Shown here in pieces: positions 45,301 to 58,708 of a stretch of 64,000 nucleotides of DNA. Source of the stretch: Raffaelea ambrosiae (lineage: Eukaryota > Ascomycota > Sordariomycetes > Ophiostomatales > Ophiostomataceae); assembly GCA_002778195.1 (NCBI GenBank), contig PCDI01000005.1:1207075-1271074 (forward strand). The letters run 5' to 3'. Position 1 is the first letter of the stretch; every line of letters begins with the position of its first letter. A program made the position numbers and the translations under genes. Under the pieces are notes generated by a model. It ran no database searches and was not told where the DNA came from. It worked only from the letters and a program-made list of their open reading frames with translations.

Positions 45301-48300
45301 CTATTATTGGCAAACAAAAAGAAAAGAGCGGGAAAAAAAATCTCGCGTCAAAAATTGTCTCGTCGTTGAAGCTTCGGAGCAATAGTCGTCCTTTGCTTAG
45401 TTGGGACAGCTATTGTGTTTTTCTCGTCGCCCAACAAACGCCACTGCATGTCCGTTTCTTCATGAACCAAATTTTGAAGGAGGACCCTTTTGCCTTGCTA
45501 CAGTGTATCTCAACCTGCAGCAGGACGCCCCATACTGTCGCCGTTGCAAGGGTTCGTCGCGGCGCATCTTGCAGAAACGCAAAGACGCAAAAAGAAACCA
45601 CATGGGCCATTTATTTATTGTGGAGACCAACTAGCTATGTGAGATACAGAAAGCCTGATTGCCAAGCGTGGTTTGCGTGTGGCCAGTGCGCCTGTGGGTT
45701 GTGAACAGATTTGCGAGGGTTGTGGGGAGATCGACCACTCACCTGACCCTGCCCATCATCGCCTGGTCTGTGGGGATTGGCCTGTTGAAACAAGAATAGG
45801 GGGGGCTGTTTCCCTGGCCTTTTGGGACAGCATGCAGCAAATCTCTCGGGACAGCGTTCTTGTCTGAATTCGATCATCAGATGTCCGGGCTTGTCACCAC
45901 CTTGACAGCCAGACGACAGCGACTGTTTAGGGGAGTTTCCGAAAATTCGCCTTCCGGCGTCTTTCATGTGCTGCTCCTTTGGTGTATCTCTCTCGGCTCC
46001 GGCGGCTCCGGCAAAGCGTGAAGAAAAAAAAGGCAGCCTTCTTTTGTTCCACGCCGGGCACAATAAAGCCTCTTTTTTTAATTTAGTTGTTCTTTTAATG
46101 ACACCACCATTGCGGACTCTTGACCCCCCCTTTTACGAGCATCCGATGGAGGGGATGAGGAGGGGAGGGCACACCGAGGGGCATGGCCCAGCCACCAACA
46201 GTTAGACTGGATGTCCCATGTTGGTAAGGCAATACGATGCATCTTACATGGTACGAGAGACCAAACATGTGCCAACAATGTGGCAGCCGGGCATCGTCGC
46301 GAGATCTAACTATTGAGACGCCCCTCCCTTCCATCGAGTGTTCGTTGCCCTCATGGATGATTCCTTTGTTCGTGCAGGAGTTGTGTGTGTGCTCGGGTGC
46401 CGAGTACTTTGTATTTCCCGTACACCGCCAGACACAGACAAAAGAGACATGCCGACACGGAAGTCCTGGCGCCCGAGGTAAGGGAGGGAACGCAATACCT
46501 GTTCGGTGATCACCCGGATCATACACTCTCTCACCACGCACCCACCAATTGTGATTCGCGGACAGGCGACCGCTTCCCGCATTGGCTAGCTAAGCCCGCC
46601 TTTTTGGCCCTACAGGTCCCCCCCCCCCATTTTAAGTCAGACAAAGAAACGAAGGGGATTTAGGGAAAAAAAAAAAACAAGGCTTTCAGGCGAGGGAGGG
46701 GCGGGGGATGGCAACAAGGAGGGGGTATGTATCTGATTACTGGGGTCACGAGGCCATAGCATTCCCATGGCTGAAGGGGGCACGGCCACTAGAGAGACAG
46801 TAAACTGGTCATCCGCATTCCGTGGATCGTGTTTTTTGTGTACCCGTCTCCTGTGAGTTATCAGATTGCGAGCGACTCGGAGGGTGTATATGTCTCTGTT
46901 TGGGTGGATCATTCAACAATGGGGCATGCTCCTAGTGTCTTTGTAGAAGTGCCCCCAAGTCCAGACAGAACCTCCTTCGTCTCACTTCTAAAGAAGACCG
47001 TTCCTGTGTGCTATTGCAGAGCACAAAGTCCACAGGCGAAAACTACACAGCCTTGATTGGACAACCACGAGGGAGGCTCCACTAAGGCGCAAAGTGTTGC
47101 GATGTTGCGATAGGCTGGGATGCGGGCAGAGCTTCGTTTGTTGTAGGCGCCGGAGTGGATATGTGACATGATTGAGGAGAACGATTTGAGGAGCCTGTGC
47201 AGGCTGTGAACCGTGGTTTGGCCCCCCTGTTTCGATTTGTTTTGTTCGCTGGGGTCTTCTTGGCCAGTTTCGAACGTCAAAAGACACAAAAAATTGCCTG
47301 GCGTTTGCGGCGGCATAATCGTTTTGTTCTTTACTTACACGTTGTATTTTCTTTATTTCTTTATTTGTTTGTTTTTACTACTCTACAAAACGGGTTGGGA
47401 TCAGGGTATATAGCATTTCCTAAGCATACCAGCCGGGTGGGCAGTTAATAAGTAGTGAAGATCCCGTGTAGCATGCTCTGTATTACAATATATGTACAAG
47501 CTAGTTAATAGTCTGCAGCAGCGGCCGGCCAGGTTAAACTCGGGATTCGCTAGTCAAGACAGGCAGATACAAGTAAGCCATAATATGTCATCAGGCCGTC
47601 TGTGCGAGTGACAACCGCAGGAGGGACCCCGGCCTAACAAATAAAAATACAAGTGGGATTTGGGGGGGCCTCTCGATAATTAGCGGCCAATCACCACAGA
47701 ACTGGGTAAAGGAACAGCAACAAACCAGAGGTCAGGCCGTGCCAGACCAGATGTGACATTTGATCGAAGGACCCTGGTTGGCATGACAGGGAAACACGGC
47801 GACATGGCAGTGGACAAGAAGGAGCGAGGGGCTCTGTTCTTGGGGAGGAGGGGGAGGGGTCACATTTTTGGTGCTCGCTGACAAAAAATGACGATGATGC
47901 CAAGCAGGACGAACTGCACCCTTACAACCTTGGGGTGGTTTTGACCGGACGCGTATCCACTTTATTTTTCTTGTTTCTTGTATGTGCGAATTGCAGATCC
48001 AATGCAGGCGCGTGCACGGCTCCTCGTTGGTCGGATGCAAGGTGCAGGGTGTGCAGGACCATCACTCACCGCTGCTGATCACCCTCTGCGAACGGGTGGA
48101 CTATTGATGCAAAAGAGGGAAAAGGCATGTCTCAGAGGCGTGTGTAGTCGTCAGCCTTGGAGGGGCAACTTCTAGAAAAAGTGGCCGTCCTGCACATATA
48201 TGCTTTTTCCTTTCTTATTTCGCTGCTCTTTTTGCTGGTATACTATGTAGTGGCTTCACAAGTTTTGCCTTTTGTCTCACCATAGTTGACTATTTCACAA

Positions 48301-49223
48301 CGCGCATGAGGGTGATCGGAACAGTCGGCGAAGAGACACAGCCATACTGCATGCCACATAGTAAATGATAAGCGCTGACTGACCCTGTGTGCATGGCAAA
48401 TTCAATAAATATGACATGGAGGCACGGGTTTCAACTGAAGCCGCACAAAACCCGCCAACGAGGCAAACCGGCAAACCAGAAACCCGGCAACGAAGCAAAG
48501 AGCCAAAGAAGCAGAATGAAGGGAAACCGCCGTCGTCTCCCCACTGAAAGGGATGCGTCTCGCTACTGACAAAGTAAGGCTGCCAGGGATGGCTCTACGG
48601 ACACGCCACAGTCTTGCCTCTTTGCACACCGTAGACTTTTGGGCTCACCGTGGCTTTGTTCGCCTCGTCGTCCGCGTCGCCGCTAAATCGTCGCCAGCGC
48701 CAGTCTTCAGCGCCGGCATGACACACTACTTTGTCGACTGGCACGCCCAGAGGATGGATGGGCGATACTTGCATCTTACACAGCACCCCAAAGTACTAAC
48801 TAACTAATAACTAGTATGTATCATGGACTGTCCCGCAGAGGGAGCAAACGGGGCGGGGGACCGAGCGGGCGGACATGCTTGGGCACTCTTGCGGCGCGTG
48901 CGGCTTCTTTCTATGCGCGGATTCGTGTGTATCCGAACAAAGAGCACGAGTGGCCTCGCCCGGTGGTATATCAAATTTCCCACCTGCTCTCCTCCCTGGT
49001 CCCCTCCTTCGTCTGCGGCGCTATCAGAGGTGCTCCGCACTGGCTAGACTGCTCTTTTGCCCTTTTTGGCGTGTCTTTTGGTGCGCTTCTTGGGTGATTC
49101 TTGGTGTTCTCTCGCAGGGCCGCTAAAATGAAAGCAGCAAGGACAGCGGGAGGCTTTGGAAGTCGCTAAAACATTCGCTAGCAGGGATCCCAGCTGATGC
49201 AGACACACCCCAAGACACACGGA

Positions 49224-49257
49224 TAAAAAATAAAAAATAAAAAATAAAAAATAAAAA
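49224..49257. repeat. TAAAAAA heptamer tandem repeat
   Basis: Four perfect heptamers TAAAAAA and a partial fifth, within the gene desert. Confidence 0.95.
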
Positions 49258-51239
49258 CAGACCAACCACGACCGCGCCACACCTCTTGCTGTTGTCTTCG
49301 GGGGGGGCGGCGGCTTTTGTCACTCTTGTCTCTTTCTGGCGTCCTCCGCCGCGCGTGTAGACAAACAACGGATGGCGAACCGGCACCTATCTTTTTTGTT
49401 GGTGAGCCACGCAATCCGCATTTTGTGTGGATGCGCAATCATCGACGCTATTTTACCAGATAAGATCGGCTACCTGTTGTACATCGGCAGCGCCGTCGGC
49501 TCCGTTTTTGGCTTTTCCTTTCATACCGCATTCCTCAAAGGGCAGAGAGGCAACAAAAAAAAAGGAGGCAACCGAAGGGCTGGCCTCGCCGAGAAACAGG
49601 GTTTTGCCGGGGGAAAAACGCGGACGCATCGATTGCTTTGTTGCCTTTGTCTCTTTTGTTGGTCATCGGCTGGCCATGGCGGTGAAGTCGTCGCAAAGAA
49701 GGAATGGACATGTGATGGTTGATCTGTTCAGAGAGGCAAACGACGATGGCGGCAAAAAAAGAAAGGGCGATGAAGCGTGTAAAACGGAACTTCAGTTCTG
49801 CACTTTCCGGGTGACACACACTGTGGAAAGGCATATGATATTATTATTATTGCATGGGTAATACACCATATACAAGGTAATACAGGCTTTCCCTGCAGGT
49901 GGACCCATAGGTCGACCGATGTATTGTTGAGGAGGCACGGCTTGACCCCCCCCTGTCTGCGGAAAGATACAGGAAGGTGCAGGTGTACTCCGTATCATTG
50001 CGTTGCTCTCAGAATGAGCAGAAATGCGGGTTTCTTGGTCGAGTGCATGGGTGACCTGCAGGCCCAGCCAGCCACCGGCAGCCAGCCAGAGCAAAGGGCA
50101 CGCAGCCTCCTGGACGCGCATTGGTGCTAGCCGCGAGCAAGAAATCAAAAGGAAATATCTTTCTACCGCGCACCTCCTCCCCCCCCCCCCCAAAGGAGGA
50201 AAGGCGTCGAAACCAGCCCAGAGCGCTCGCCGGGCGAGGGTGTCCCATGCAGACGAACCTCATGCACCCTCCTGTTTCGCAGCCATTATTGGCCAGATGA
50301 CCGGGCGCAGCGCACCTATGACAGGCTATGGTGTGAGAGAAATGGCATGGGCAAGAGCAGTGCACAAAGCCTTTGCGGATGGTGATTTGTTTTCTCCCAT
50401 ATTTGGGTCATTTCCTATTCCCGGCTTTTCAGCTGTGCGTGAGATGGAGGGAATGTAGGAGACGGCCTGATACGAGGGGAAAGGTAAGGTACTACGTACT
50501 CGTACATGGCGGTTTACGAGTACTCTGCAGCAGCCATGAAATAGAAATAGTATGCGAGCCGAACAGGCTGCTCTGGTGCCCGGAGCGAGATATCGCCAGG
50601 ACAGCCCCGTCCTGTGTGAGAAAACCGTCAGATCAGCATACGAGCACAACCTCGCTCGAGATTGCCAGACGCCTTGCTTGTTTCTGACAAGGCCGTGTCA
50701 CTTTTCACATTGGCCATTGTCTGGCCATGGTCTGCATGGCCTGTCCCTATTTTTCCTGTTTGCGTTTCCCTGGGTGGTCCTTTTTCCCCTTTTCTGCTTG
50801 GTACTGGTCGCTGGTGGTGCGGCGTTCCTTTCTTTTTGGGCGGCAACAGCCTGCCATAACTAGCCAGCAGACCCTGGACCGCTGCAGATCCCCACCATAA
50901 CAGCACTAAGAGAGTAGGCGACCCCCCTTCTACATAGTAAGAGGAAGCCGCTGCTACTATGTAACTACGTGAAAGAAAGCATCCTAGCTCTGTTCAACCA
51001 CCCACTACCACACACGCCCCCCCTCTGGTCCTCGCCCACACCCACCATCTCACCCTTGTCATTTTATCCTCTGGCTTGGCCCTCCCACCAATGGCACCCT
51101 GCACGGTAGCAAAAAAGCAAAAAGACCCATAGCAGCCAATGCACGCCACTTGACGTATTAAAACTAAATCAGCCCCCGTCGCCAAACCCCCAATTTCCCA
51201 AATCTGCCCTCCTTCCTTTTGTTTTGTGTTGTCTGGACC

Positions 51240-53889
51240 GCAGAGGTGGTGTTCAGGAAGGGCACCTCGCGAAAGACATATCGAGATCCGAGAGAGAGAG
51301 AGTGAGAGAGAACGAGTAGAAAGAGGAGAGAAAAAGCAAGACGAGCAGAGACAAGAGAAGGGACACGACCACACGAGAGAGAAAACACACGACCACACAC
51401 GCCTGGGACTCCGGAGGCATTTCGAGCATCTACTTCTTTTCGTCTCCTTATTTGGACGTCTTTTGCGTGGCCGTTTCTTTATTTTTCTTTTGCTTCCTTT
51501 TCCCTCGAACCGACTACGCCTCGCCGCCTCGTCCGACTGTCGAATCCTGTTTTGCGAGCATCGTCGTGTCGTGTCGTCGCCGGCCATCTTACAAACGTGT
51601 TCCCCTCGACTCCTTATCGACTACGCACTAGCAGCAGCTCCTTCGCGTACGAGCAATACACAAAGCAATACACAAACATACGTCGCACACGGATTCACCA
51701 GCCTTGGTTTAGCAATCGTGGGAGGACACATCATGCTTTGCAGCCTCCTTTGACGGAACGACGGCCGGACTTTTCTTTTCCTATTGTTCACTTCCATTTC
51801 GGATCTGCCGAGAAAGCCTGTGAGTTTGCACCCTTTGCTCTACTGTTCTTTCGGGCTTCGCTCTTTGTCTGCGCGGACAGATAGTAGTTGGTTGTTCCTT
51901 TTAGCGCTGTTGGTCCATTTTCTTATCGCCCCTCCCCTCCTGCCTCTCCCCCCTCCCCCTATTGTTTGTGGTAACCACGCCCCAAATTCCCCTCCGCGCC
52001 TGTTGGTTGCTCTTGCCGTATTGTCCATCGTTTTGCGAGGACTTTGTCCATTTTCTTTTGTCACGCCTGCTATGTGCCCTTGCCTCTTTTGCCAGATGCC
52101 GCGATCGTCCTTTCCCAAACCAGACGCGGGCATAAAGAGGGAAAAAAGACGGAAGCCAGAAAAGAGACGGCTAGACAGAAGACAATCCCAAGAAGGAAAG
52201 AGCGAGGGAGAACACGTCCAATAAATCCACCACACTTTACCCCCCCCCCCCCATTCAAAGCAACGTCTTGCACAACTCGTGTTTCGCCCGCATCGGACAT
52301 CACGATTTAAAAAGACACCGCAACGCACACCTCTTTTGTTTTCCCCTTGTGTTTCTTCTCCCTCCTTGACGCATACCTACCCCGCGGTGATTGCCACTCC
52401 TCCCACGCGCGCCAGAGTCGCCAGCGGCACATGCTCGCTTGCTACTGTTGTGTTTCCCCCGTACTTCTTTTTGCACCATTGTTGTCTGGTATGCAGCCTC
52501 TTTTTGGAACGGCACGCACGCGCCATTCTTGTGACCACTGTTGCTCGCTCCCCATTTTGCCGTTCTGTGTTTATGCTTTTTTTTTGTATTCTCCAATTGT
52601 TTCGTTTGCTCTGCATCACCTCCTTCTCTCCCCCGTTTTGTGTGTTCCAGCACTCCCGATCCCAACGCCAGAGATATTTGGCGCCTCTGCTACGAGCCTG
52701 GCGGTTATTTGCTTGTTTCTGCGGCCGTTCCGTGACCGTTCCGTGGCCCTCCAGTGCTTTTTCTGTGCTTGCTCTGTGCCATTTTCGGATCGGTGGCCAG
52801 CCCCCCAGCGACCGGCCAGGCCGGCTTCCCCAGTACCGGCCTGCAGCACCAGTCTGCAGCACCAGTCTGCAGGCTCGTCTCGTCTCTGGACCACTGTATT
52901 CCAGAGGGAGATGCGGCTTAGCCCACTCCTGAAGCGCACTTGGTCCGTCCAGTCGGTCCCCCGGCCTACCCTTGGCCGGTGCTGCGACACCAGCTGCCTG
53001 GGAGGCACAGGATGCTCCTACCGCTGGCCCTGCGGATGTGCTCGTGTGCCAGGAATGGGCCTGGCTTCTTTCCAGGCTGACTCACTATAGCAGTGTGGCT
53101 CAACTCCCCCGGCCCCCTTCCCATCCGTCCCTCCCAACAACACCTCTCCTTTGCTTATGAGTGTGTGTGTGTGCGGACAGCCTCACCCGCAAGTATGGGA
53201 CTTTGTCTTGTTTTTTTTTCGCCCTTGCTTATTTATATACCTGCGCGTGCTGCCTTTTGTCGGAGACAACCGTCGCCTTTAGTATTGTGGCAAAAAAACA
53301 TGCAAGTGCTCGGTCACTTCTCCGACCAACTCGGCTGGCTGCCTGGGCTTCCTTTCCTTCTCTTCCTTATTTCCCTTTTTCTTTTCTATTCTGCACTCGC
53401 TTCTTTGCTTCCTTTCCAGCCCAGTGCTTGTTGAGGGCCTTGCCAATCCTTATTCATTCATTCAACGTCGAGGGCTTTGCTGGACACGCAACGCAGTCGT
53501 CATTTGGCTTTGGGGCAGGCTACCCAAACCGCAGCATCTCCTAGCAACCGGCTCACTTCCTTCTCGCGTCCAACCAGCTTCTTCTGCTACACCTGTCTGC
53601 GCGTCCTTTTGTCCTCCTGCATCACCAACCTCCTTTCTGTGTTTTACTCTTGTCCCGCCCACCAAAAAAAGCAACGCCGTCTGACTGATTCTCCCCCCGT
53701 ACGACAGGCCTTCTGGAATTCCTCGAGAGACGGCAATACTTCGGTCGCGTGTGACGCCGTACCTGGTCAAAGTTTGCGAAGCAGAGCATAAATATCCGTA
53801 TTCTCCTGCGTTAAGATCTATCCGAACGATCCTTTTTCGACTATTACATACAACCCACCTCGTCCCCGATGCATCCATAAATCGCAACC
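51240..53889 (+). promoter_or_regulatory. Pyrimidine-rich 2.6-kb upstream region of the LRR gene
   Basis: From about 51410 to 53880 the plus strand is strongly C/T-rich, with many T-runs interspersed with CTTC/CCTC, and a GAGA-type purine block at about 51288-51390 marks its left edge. Its position directly before the start codon at 53890 suggests an extended promoter and long 5' leader. Open frames inside it are Leu/Ser/Pro/Phe-rich by-products of the composition. Confidence 0.5.
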
Positions 53890-56800
53890 ATGGATTCTGA
53901 AGACGGGGAGCTGTTCATAAAGGTAAACATTTGACTGAGACGAGACAGAAATGGAGAGAAGCGGCAGAAGGCACCCACACGTGTATCCAATATGCATATC
54001 CAATACGACTAACACCCAACACAGCAACTGGCCAGCTTTGTGCGGACCCATGAGAAGGCCCTCGCAAACGCCTTGCAATTCCGGAGGCAGAACACCCCCA
54101 GACATGGCGCGTCCCAGAGCGTCTCGTCCATCCCGACGAGCGCCCTGTCCTCGTCCGCCCCGAGCCTGTCCGAGCGCCCCTCGACATCCTCGTCGACTTC
54201 GAGTGCCCTCGCCGCAGCCCTTTCGCTCGGATCGCTCAACTTCACCTCCCACGCAGTCAAATCCGCCAAGCTGGCCCTGACTGCCCACCATCTATTTTAC
54301 CTCCTATCTCGCTTCGAAGAACTCGCCATTCCTGTCGGCCCCATGGGCATTCGGATCGAGAACATCCACGATGCCGCCGCCTCAACAAACTATGTCTCCT
54401 TCCTGAGCCAGTCACAGCGGTCCAAGAGCCGCGGCTCTGACGTCGGCTCCATCCGGTCTGTGTCGAGCCTGCGCAGTGTCATGTCCGGCATGTCTTCTTT
54501 CTGGTCCAGCTTCGGCTTTGGCTCCAGCATTTCCGCCGCACGCACAGAGAGACAGAAGGCCGCCATACAAGCCGACCTCAAGTACCTGTACTCCGCCTTT
54601 ACCAAGATTCCTTGCCTCCGCCTCGCGCCGGACTGGCGCGCCCGCCTGATCCAGGGATATGAGGAGTTTCCTTTCGATTCCGCCGTGCCTCTGTACGTCT
54701 TCAAGAATGTGCAGGCGCTGGAGGTCTGCGACATGGACTTCCGCCAGTTCTACGGTTGGGACCGGCTTGCCGACCAGCTGCGGTCTCTGACCCTCAAGCG
54801 CGCCTGCCTCGACGACCCTGTGGAAATCCTGGTTGACATCGTGCTCGACGATATGGACAAACGCCGGCGGCGCACTTCCAAGGCCCAGGCATCACCCACG
54901 ACCGGGCCCTACAGCAGCAGCACCGGTGCTCTGGGCACCAGCCCCCGCCGCAGCAGCCCGTCGCTGCCCCACGCCCAACTGCACAAGAGCATGTCGATGC
55001 CAGCCTCTCCCGACGCCCGCCACTCGACTGTGGACATGCGCATCGGCTCCGTGATCAGCGAGCCGCTCATTGCCGACGACGAGCAGCACCACAGAAAGCG
55101 GGAGCATCGCCCGTCTCTCGCCCGGTCAAACAGCGACGAGACAACCCCAAACTCGCCCACCAAGTCACCATCGCGCCCAAGAAGCCACTCGCCTCGCCGG
55201 CCTTCCAGCTCGCGCAACAATGCACCCTACGTGCGTGGCTCGCATAAGGTCCGCCGCTCGGGGTCCGGCAGTTCGCAGTCGAGCTTGTCTGATTCATGGC
55301 ACAACCGGCGCGGAAGCTCTTCCAACCTGCTGTCTGTCGGTGTGGTTCCCGCTTCCAAGTGGCGTTTCCTGAAGCACCTCAGCTTGTCGGACAACTCCCT
55401 TACTGCCATCCCACCCTACAGCCTGTCGCCCCTGTCCAATACCCTTCACTCATTGGACCTCTCCTACAACCTCTTTTCCCAGATCCCCGACAGCCTGGCC
55501 AACCTGACTGCCCTCCGTGCTTTGAATCTGTCACACTGCATGATCGACTCGCTGCACTCGCTCACACGCTTCCCGTTGCCTGCCATCACTGCATTGAACC
55601 TGCGGGCCAACCGCCTCCAATCGATTGCAGGAATCGAGAAGCTGTTCCCGCTGGAGCGCCTCGACCTGCGGGACAATGGTCTCACAGACCCCATGGAGCT
55701 GGCACGACTGAGCGGTATCCCCGAGATCCGCGAGATTTGGGTCAGTGGCAACCCGTTCACCCGGACGCACCGTGACTACCGCATCACCATTTTCAACATC
55801 TTCCGCAACACACCGGGCTTCACTGAGGATATCGTCATCGACTCTGCTGGCCCCAGCTACTCAGAGAAGAAGTACCTCGTAGAGCGCGCTCCCCTCCCTC
55901 CTGTTGTTCCCGTCATCAAGCCGCCACCTGCCCCAACCATGCCTGCTGTCGATGTGAGCAAGCCGGCTACCAAGCCGGCCACCAGCAAGGCCACGACCAA
56001 GTCCGCCATTGTCTCTGACCCTGTTGCTCCACGGGAGCCGACTGTTCTTCGCAAGGAGCGACCATCTGGGCGGTCCTCGGACGGCAACGCACACGCAGCT
56101 AGGCGACGTCGGGTGCCTCGTCGGAGGATCGTCGACCTGGCTACAAAGGAGTCTCCTACGCGTTTGGTAACGGTTCCGATCTCCACAGAACCCATTTTGC
56201 CCCTGCGACCAGCAGAACCGCTCTCGGATGCCGGCCTGTCATCGGCTTCCGAAGAGAATTACCGCATTTCTTACCGTCTCCCTGACCCACCAGCGGCAGC
56301 CACGATGGCACCGCTTGCCCTCGAAAAGCCATCCGAGCCACGCGATCAGTCTGCTGATGTTCCGCGGACAAGTGCTGCTGCCTTGCAGACCCATTTGTCT
56401 ACCCCCCCTCGGAACTATTCGTCGGTCGAGACGCAGACACCTGTTCGTCCAGAAGTGGTGTCCACTTCATTGGTCGCCCATACTCCCATCCAAACACCCA
56501 CCAAGACTCCGGCTGCAGTTGCTCCCTCTCCTCCTCCTCTTCATCTTGCAACCGCAGTTCCATCCAATATGGCGGCTGTCCCAGTGGCCGTCCCTCGCAC
56601 ACCTACCGAAACCCCAACAAAAACGCCAGCAAACCAAACCTCTCCTGGTACCGTTGCATTGTGGAAGGAGCCACAGGATTGGGATGTGAGCGGCGAAATA
56701 TACAAACGGAAGATCGAGGCTTTAAGGGACCAGGTTGGAGACGGCTACCTCAGTGTTCTGAGTGAAGAAGCCTGGGATCCCGTTCGACACCCACCTCAGT

Positions 56801-56910
56801 ACAATGATAACCCCTTCAGCAGCGCAACAACATCTCCACTGCATGCGAGCCCCACTGCAACTCGCACTACTGGTGTCCAGACCATCCATGCTGGCCGGAC
56901 ACTTGGATAG
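53890..56910 (+). CDS. Leucine-rich-repeat protein resembling STK11IP
   Basis: Exon 1 (53890-53922) encodes 11 residues; exon 2 is 54025-56910; phase 0 and 972 aa. The N-terminal block (QLASFVRTHEKALANALQF, then HHLFYLLSRFEELAIPVGP) and a segment near residue 230 (LYVFKNVQALEVCDMDF) resemble the region before the repeats in LKB1-interacting protein 1. Residues about 265-445 are a Ser/Arg/Pro-rich linker. Five or six leucine-rich repeats occupy about 453-595 (LKHLSLSDNSLTAIP, LHSLDLSYNLFSQIP, ALNLRANRLQSI, RLDLRDNGLTD), followed by a cap with NPFTRTHRDYRITIFNIF. The C-terminal 340 residues are Pro/Thr/Ala-rich and disordered. The likely role is a cytosolic adaptor; the partner is unknown in fungi as far as I can tell. 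It sits after the long desert with a pyrimidine-rich leader. Confidence 0.9.
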
Positions 56911-58708
56911 CAGAGGGCTTAACTGCCTCGTCTGTTATTTTTTTTTTATTTTTTTTTTTTGGCGCTACCATAGAGATGATACATTACTCTCATTGAGTAG
57001 ATCAGATTTGCGTCTGGGCCTTAACCCAAGTCCACGCGCAACACAACACACAACACAACACACAACGCACAATACACAGTACACAGCATACACACATACC
57101 CACACTTCCCCTTTACACTACGACACACTCCTATTTCTTGCACTTGTTGGCATTTCTATTTGGGAGCATAGCGTATTGGCGTTGTCTGGATTGGCGTTCG
57201 GAACAATGACCAGGATCATTTTGTTTTCCGCTTCAGGGGTGCCTGTTTGTTGAAGGACCCCTTCATTGCAGTATCCGCACCATCACTACCGGATTGGCTG
57301 TTTGCGTGAACAGCCACGCACTATTTTTGCTGGTTTCACTGTCGAGACCACTATCTACGAACAGGAGGTGACACATCTCAGCCATATTGCCGCTATTAGG
57401 GTTAGACGATACCCAGGGCGAATTATGGATTTCCACAGCGTCTCAATTTATGACAGCCTTATCTCTCGGGTGTGACGAAGAGACTGGGTCAGATTGGTTG
57501 AATGTCCAAGCATATTTTCGTTTACATGTTTTTTTATTTACCTTCGCTTCGACTTTGGATTATTTTTCAACCTTTCTTCTATTCTCTTCTTCACACTTTT
57601 TTCATATTCATTTTTTTTTTAGCTATTTGCTTGATACCTGGGTTTTTATGACCATCTTGGGGGTCGTCGTTGTTTGGATAAGGCGTTTTGGGCTTCATGA
57701 TGATCACTAGCGTTTTACAATTTGAATTTTGCTCGGACGAGATTGCTTCTCCAACCATGACGTTTCTTCTTTCGCTTCTTCCCTGCTGTTCTTATTTTGA
57801 TCAATTATATTTTCCTGTCTGTGATTTTATCATGGGGTGCCCGTTGTGCATTTCTTGTCGAGGGACATGAAGGAGCGAGGCATTTGTGCCCTTTTTTTGT
57901 ATGTTCATTTCGAGATAGAACTGTCATCAGGCCCTGGTGGTTTGCAATCGTCACCTTACATTGATCAAACGCATCTAGCCTTTCTAACGTCTGTCGTGAA
58001 GCCACCCCGTGAGCATGCAATTGAAAATGTGATGGACATCCAAAAGGGGAATGAAATCCTGCGACCAATCACGGACTACTACGATGTTGCAGTCATATCC
58101 ATGCAAGGCGCATGAACCGACTGCTAGATAGTTACGAATGGGGAGAAGCCAAGGATTTGCAGGAATGGGTACCAGAACAAGGGTATCCACAGCTGTACGT
58201 GAGAAAGAGTAACGTGCATAGTAAGAGCCATGCGAGGCTAAAGCAAGGCCCAGACTACGGGTATTCCCCGACGAGCCCAACGCAACGGCAATACCCGTTG
58301 GGCAGTTTCCTCATCCACGTTATCACATTGCAATTTTATCGGGTCTCGTTACTCCATTGGAGATCTTTTTGCGCTCCTTTGTCATTGGACAAGAAAGCGA
58401 CAGTGAATGGACTAAAGGACCCCGGTTGTGACATGTGCATAATATCTCTCGATGACGACCCACACCCCAACCAAATAGAGCAACTGGATCAACAGGCGGA
58501 TGCACGGAGCACTGGTTTTACTGGCAAAGCGTCTAGAACCATCAAATAAAGTTCGGGCGAATGGGTAAGAACGAACCGCGATAGACTTGTGATGTTTCGC
58601 ATCCCTTACGAAAATCAATGACATGGGCATGGAAGTTCACAGGACATGTAGTTAGTAGCTAAGGGCAGGCTGAAAAAAAAAAAAAAATAGCATAATTACA
58701 GTCCTATT
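56911..58708. other. 1.8-kb convergent spacer
   Basis: Lies between the LRR gene (+) and the DHFR gene (-). T-runs at 56938-56960, an imperfect ACAAC/ACAC repeat at about 57037-57100, then AT-rich sequence. Two open frames of 92 and 145 codons (57837-58549) show no domain and unlike codon use, and I do not call them. Confidence 0.5.
57037..57100. repeat. Imperfect ACAAC/ACAC tandem repeat
   Basis: Alternating CACAACAC and ACAC units degrade to CACAATACACAG and CACACATACCC over about 60 bp. Confidence 0.85.

Larger units (their letters stand above)
36967..51239. other. Gene desert, left and central part
   Basis: 14.3 kb without a frame I can support. 36967-38600 is AT-rich with A/T homopolymers. 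From about 39 to 51 kb the sequence is of mixed composition, with short open frames on all six frames that lack domains, splice-joined continuity or the GC-rich third positions of the real genes here. It holds microsatellites, a T-rich block (38937-39000), frequent copies of CTATGTA/TACATAG and palindromes such as ACTACGTAGT (45010-45019). Possible contents are dispersed regulatory DNA, non-coding transcripts or decayed mobile DNA; none is demonstrated. Confidence 0.6.

Noticed and set aside
57837..58549. Two short plus-strand frames after the LRR gene
   Set aside because: No domain, AT-rich codons and no splice evidence; they lie in a convergent 3' spacer.
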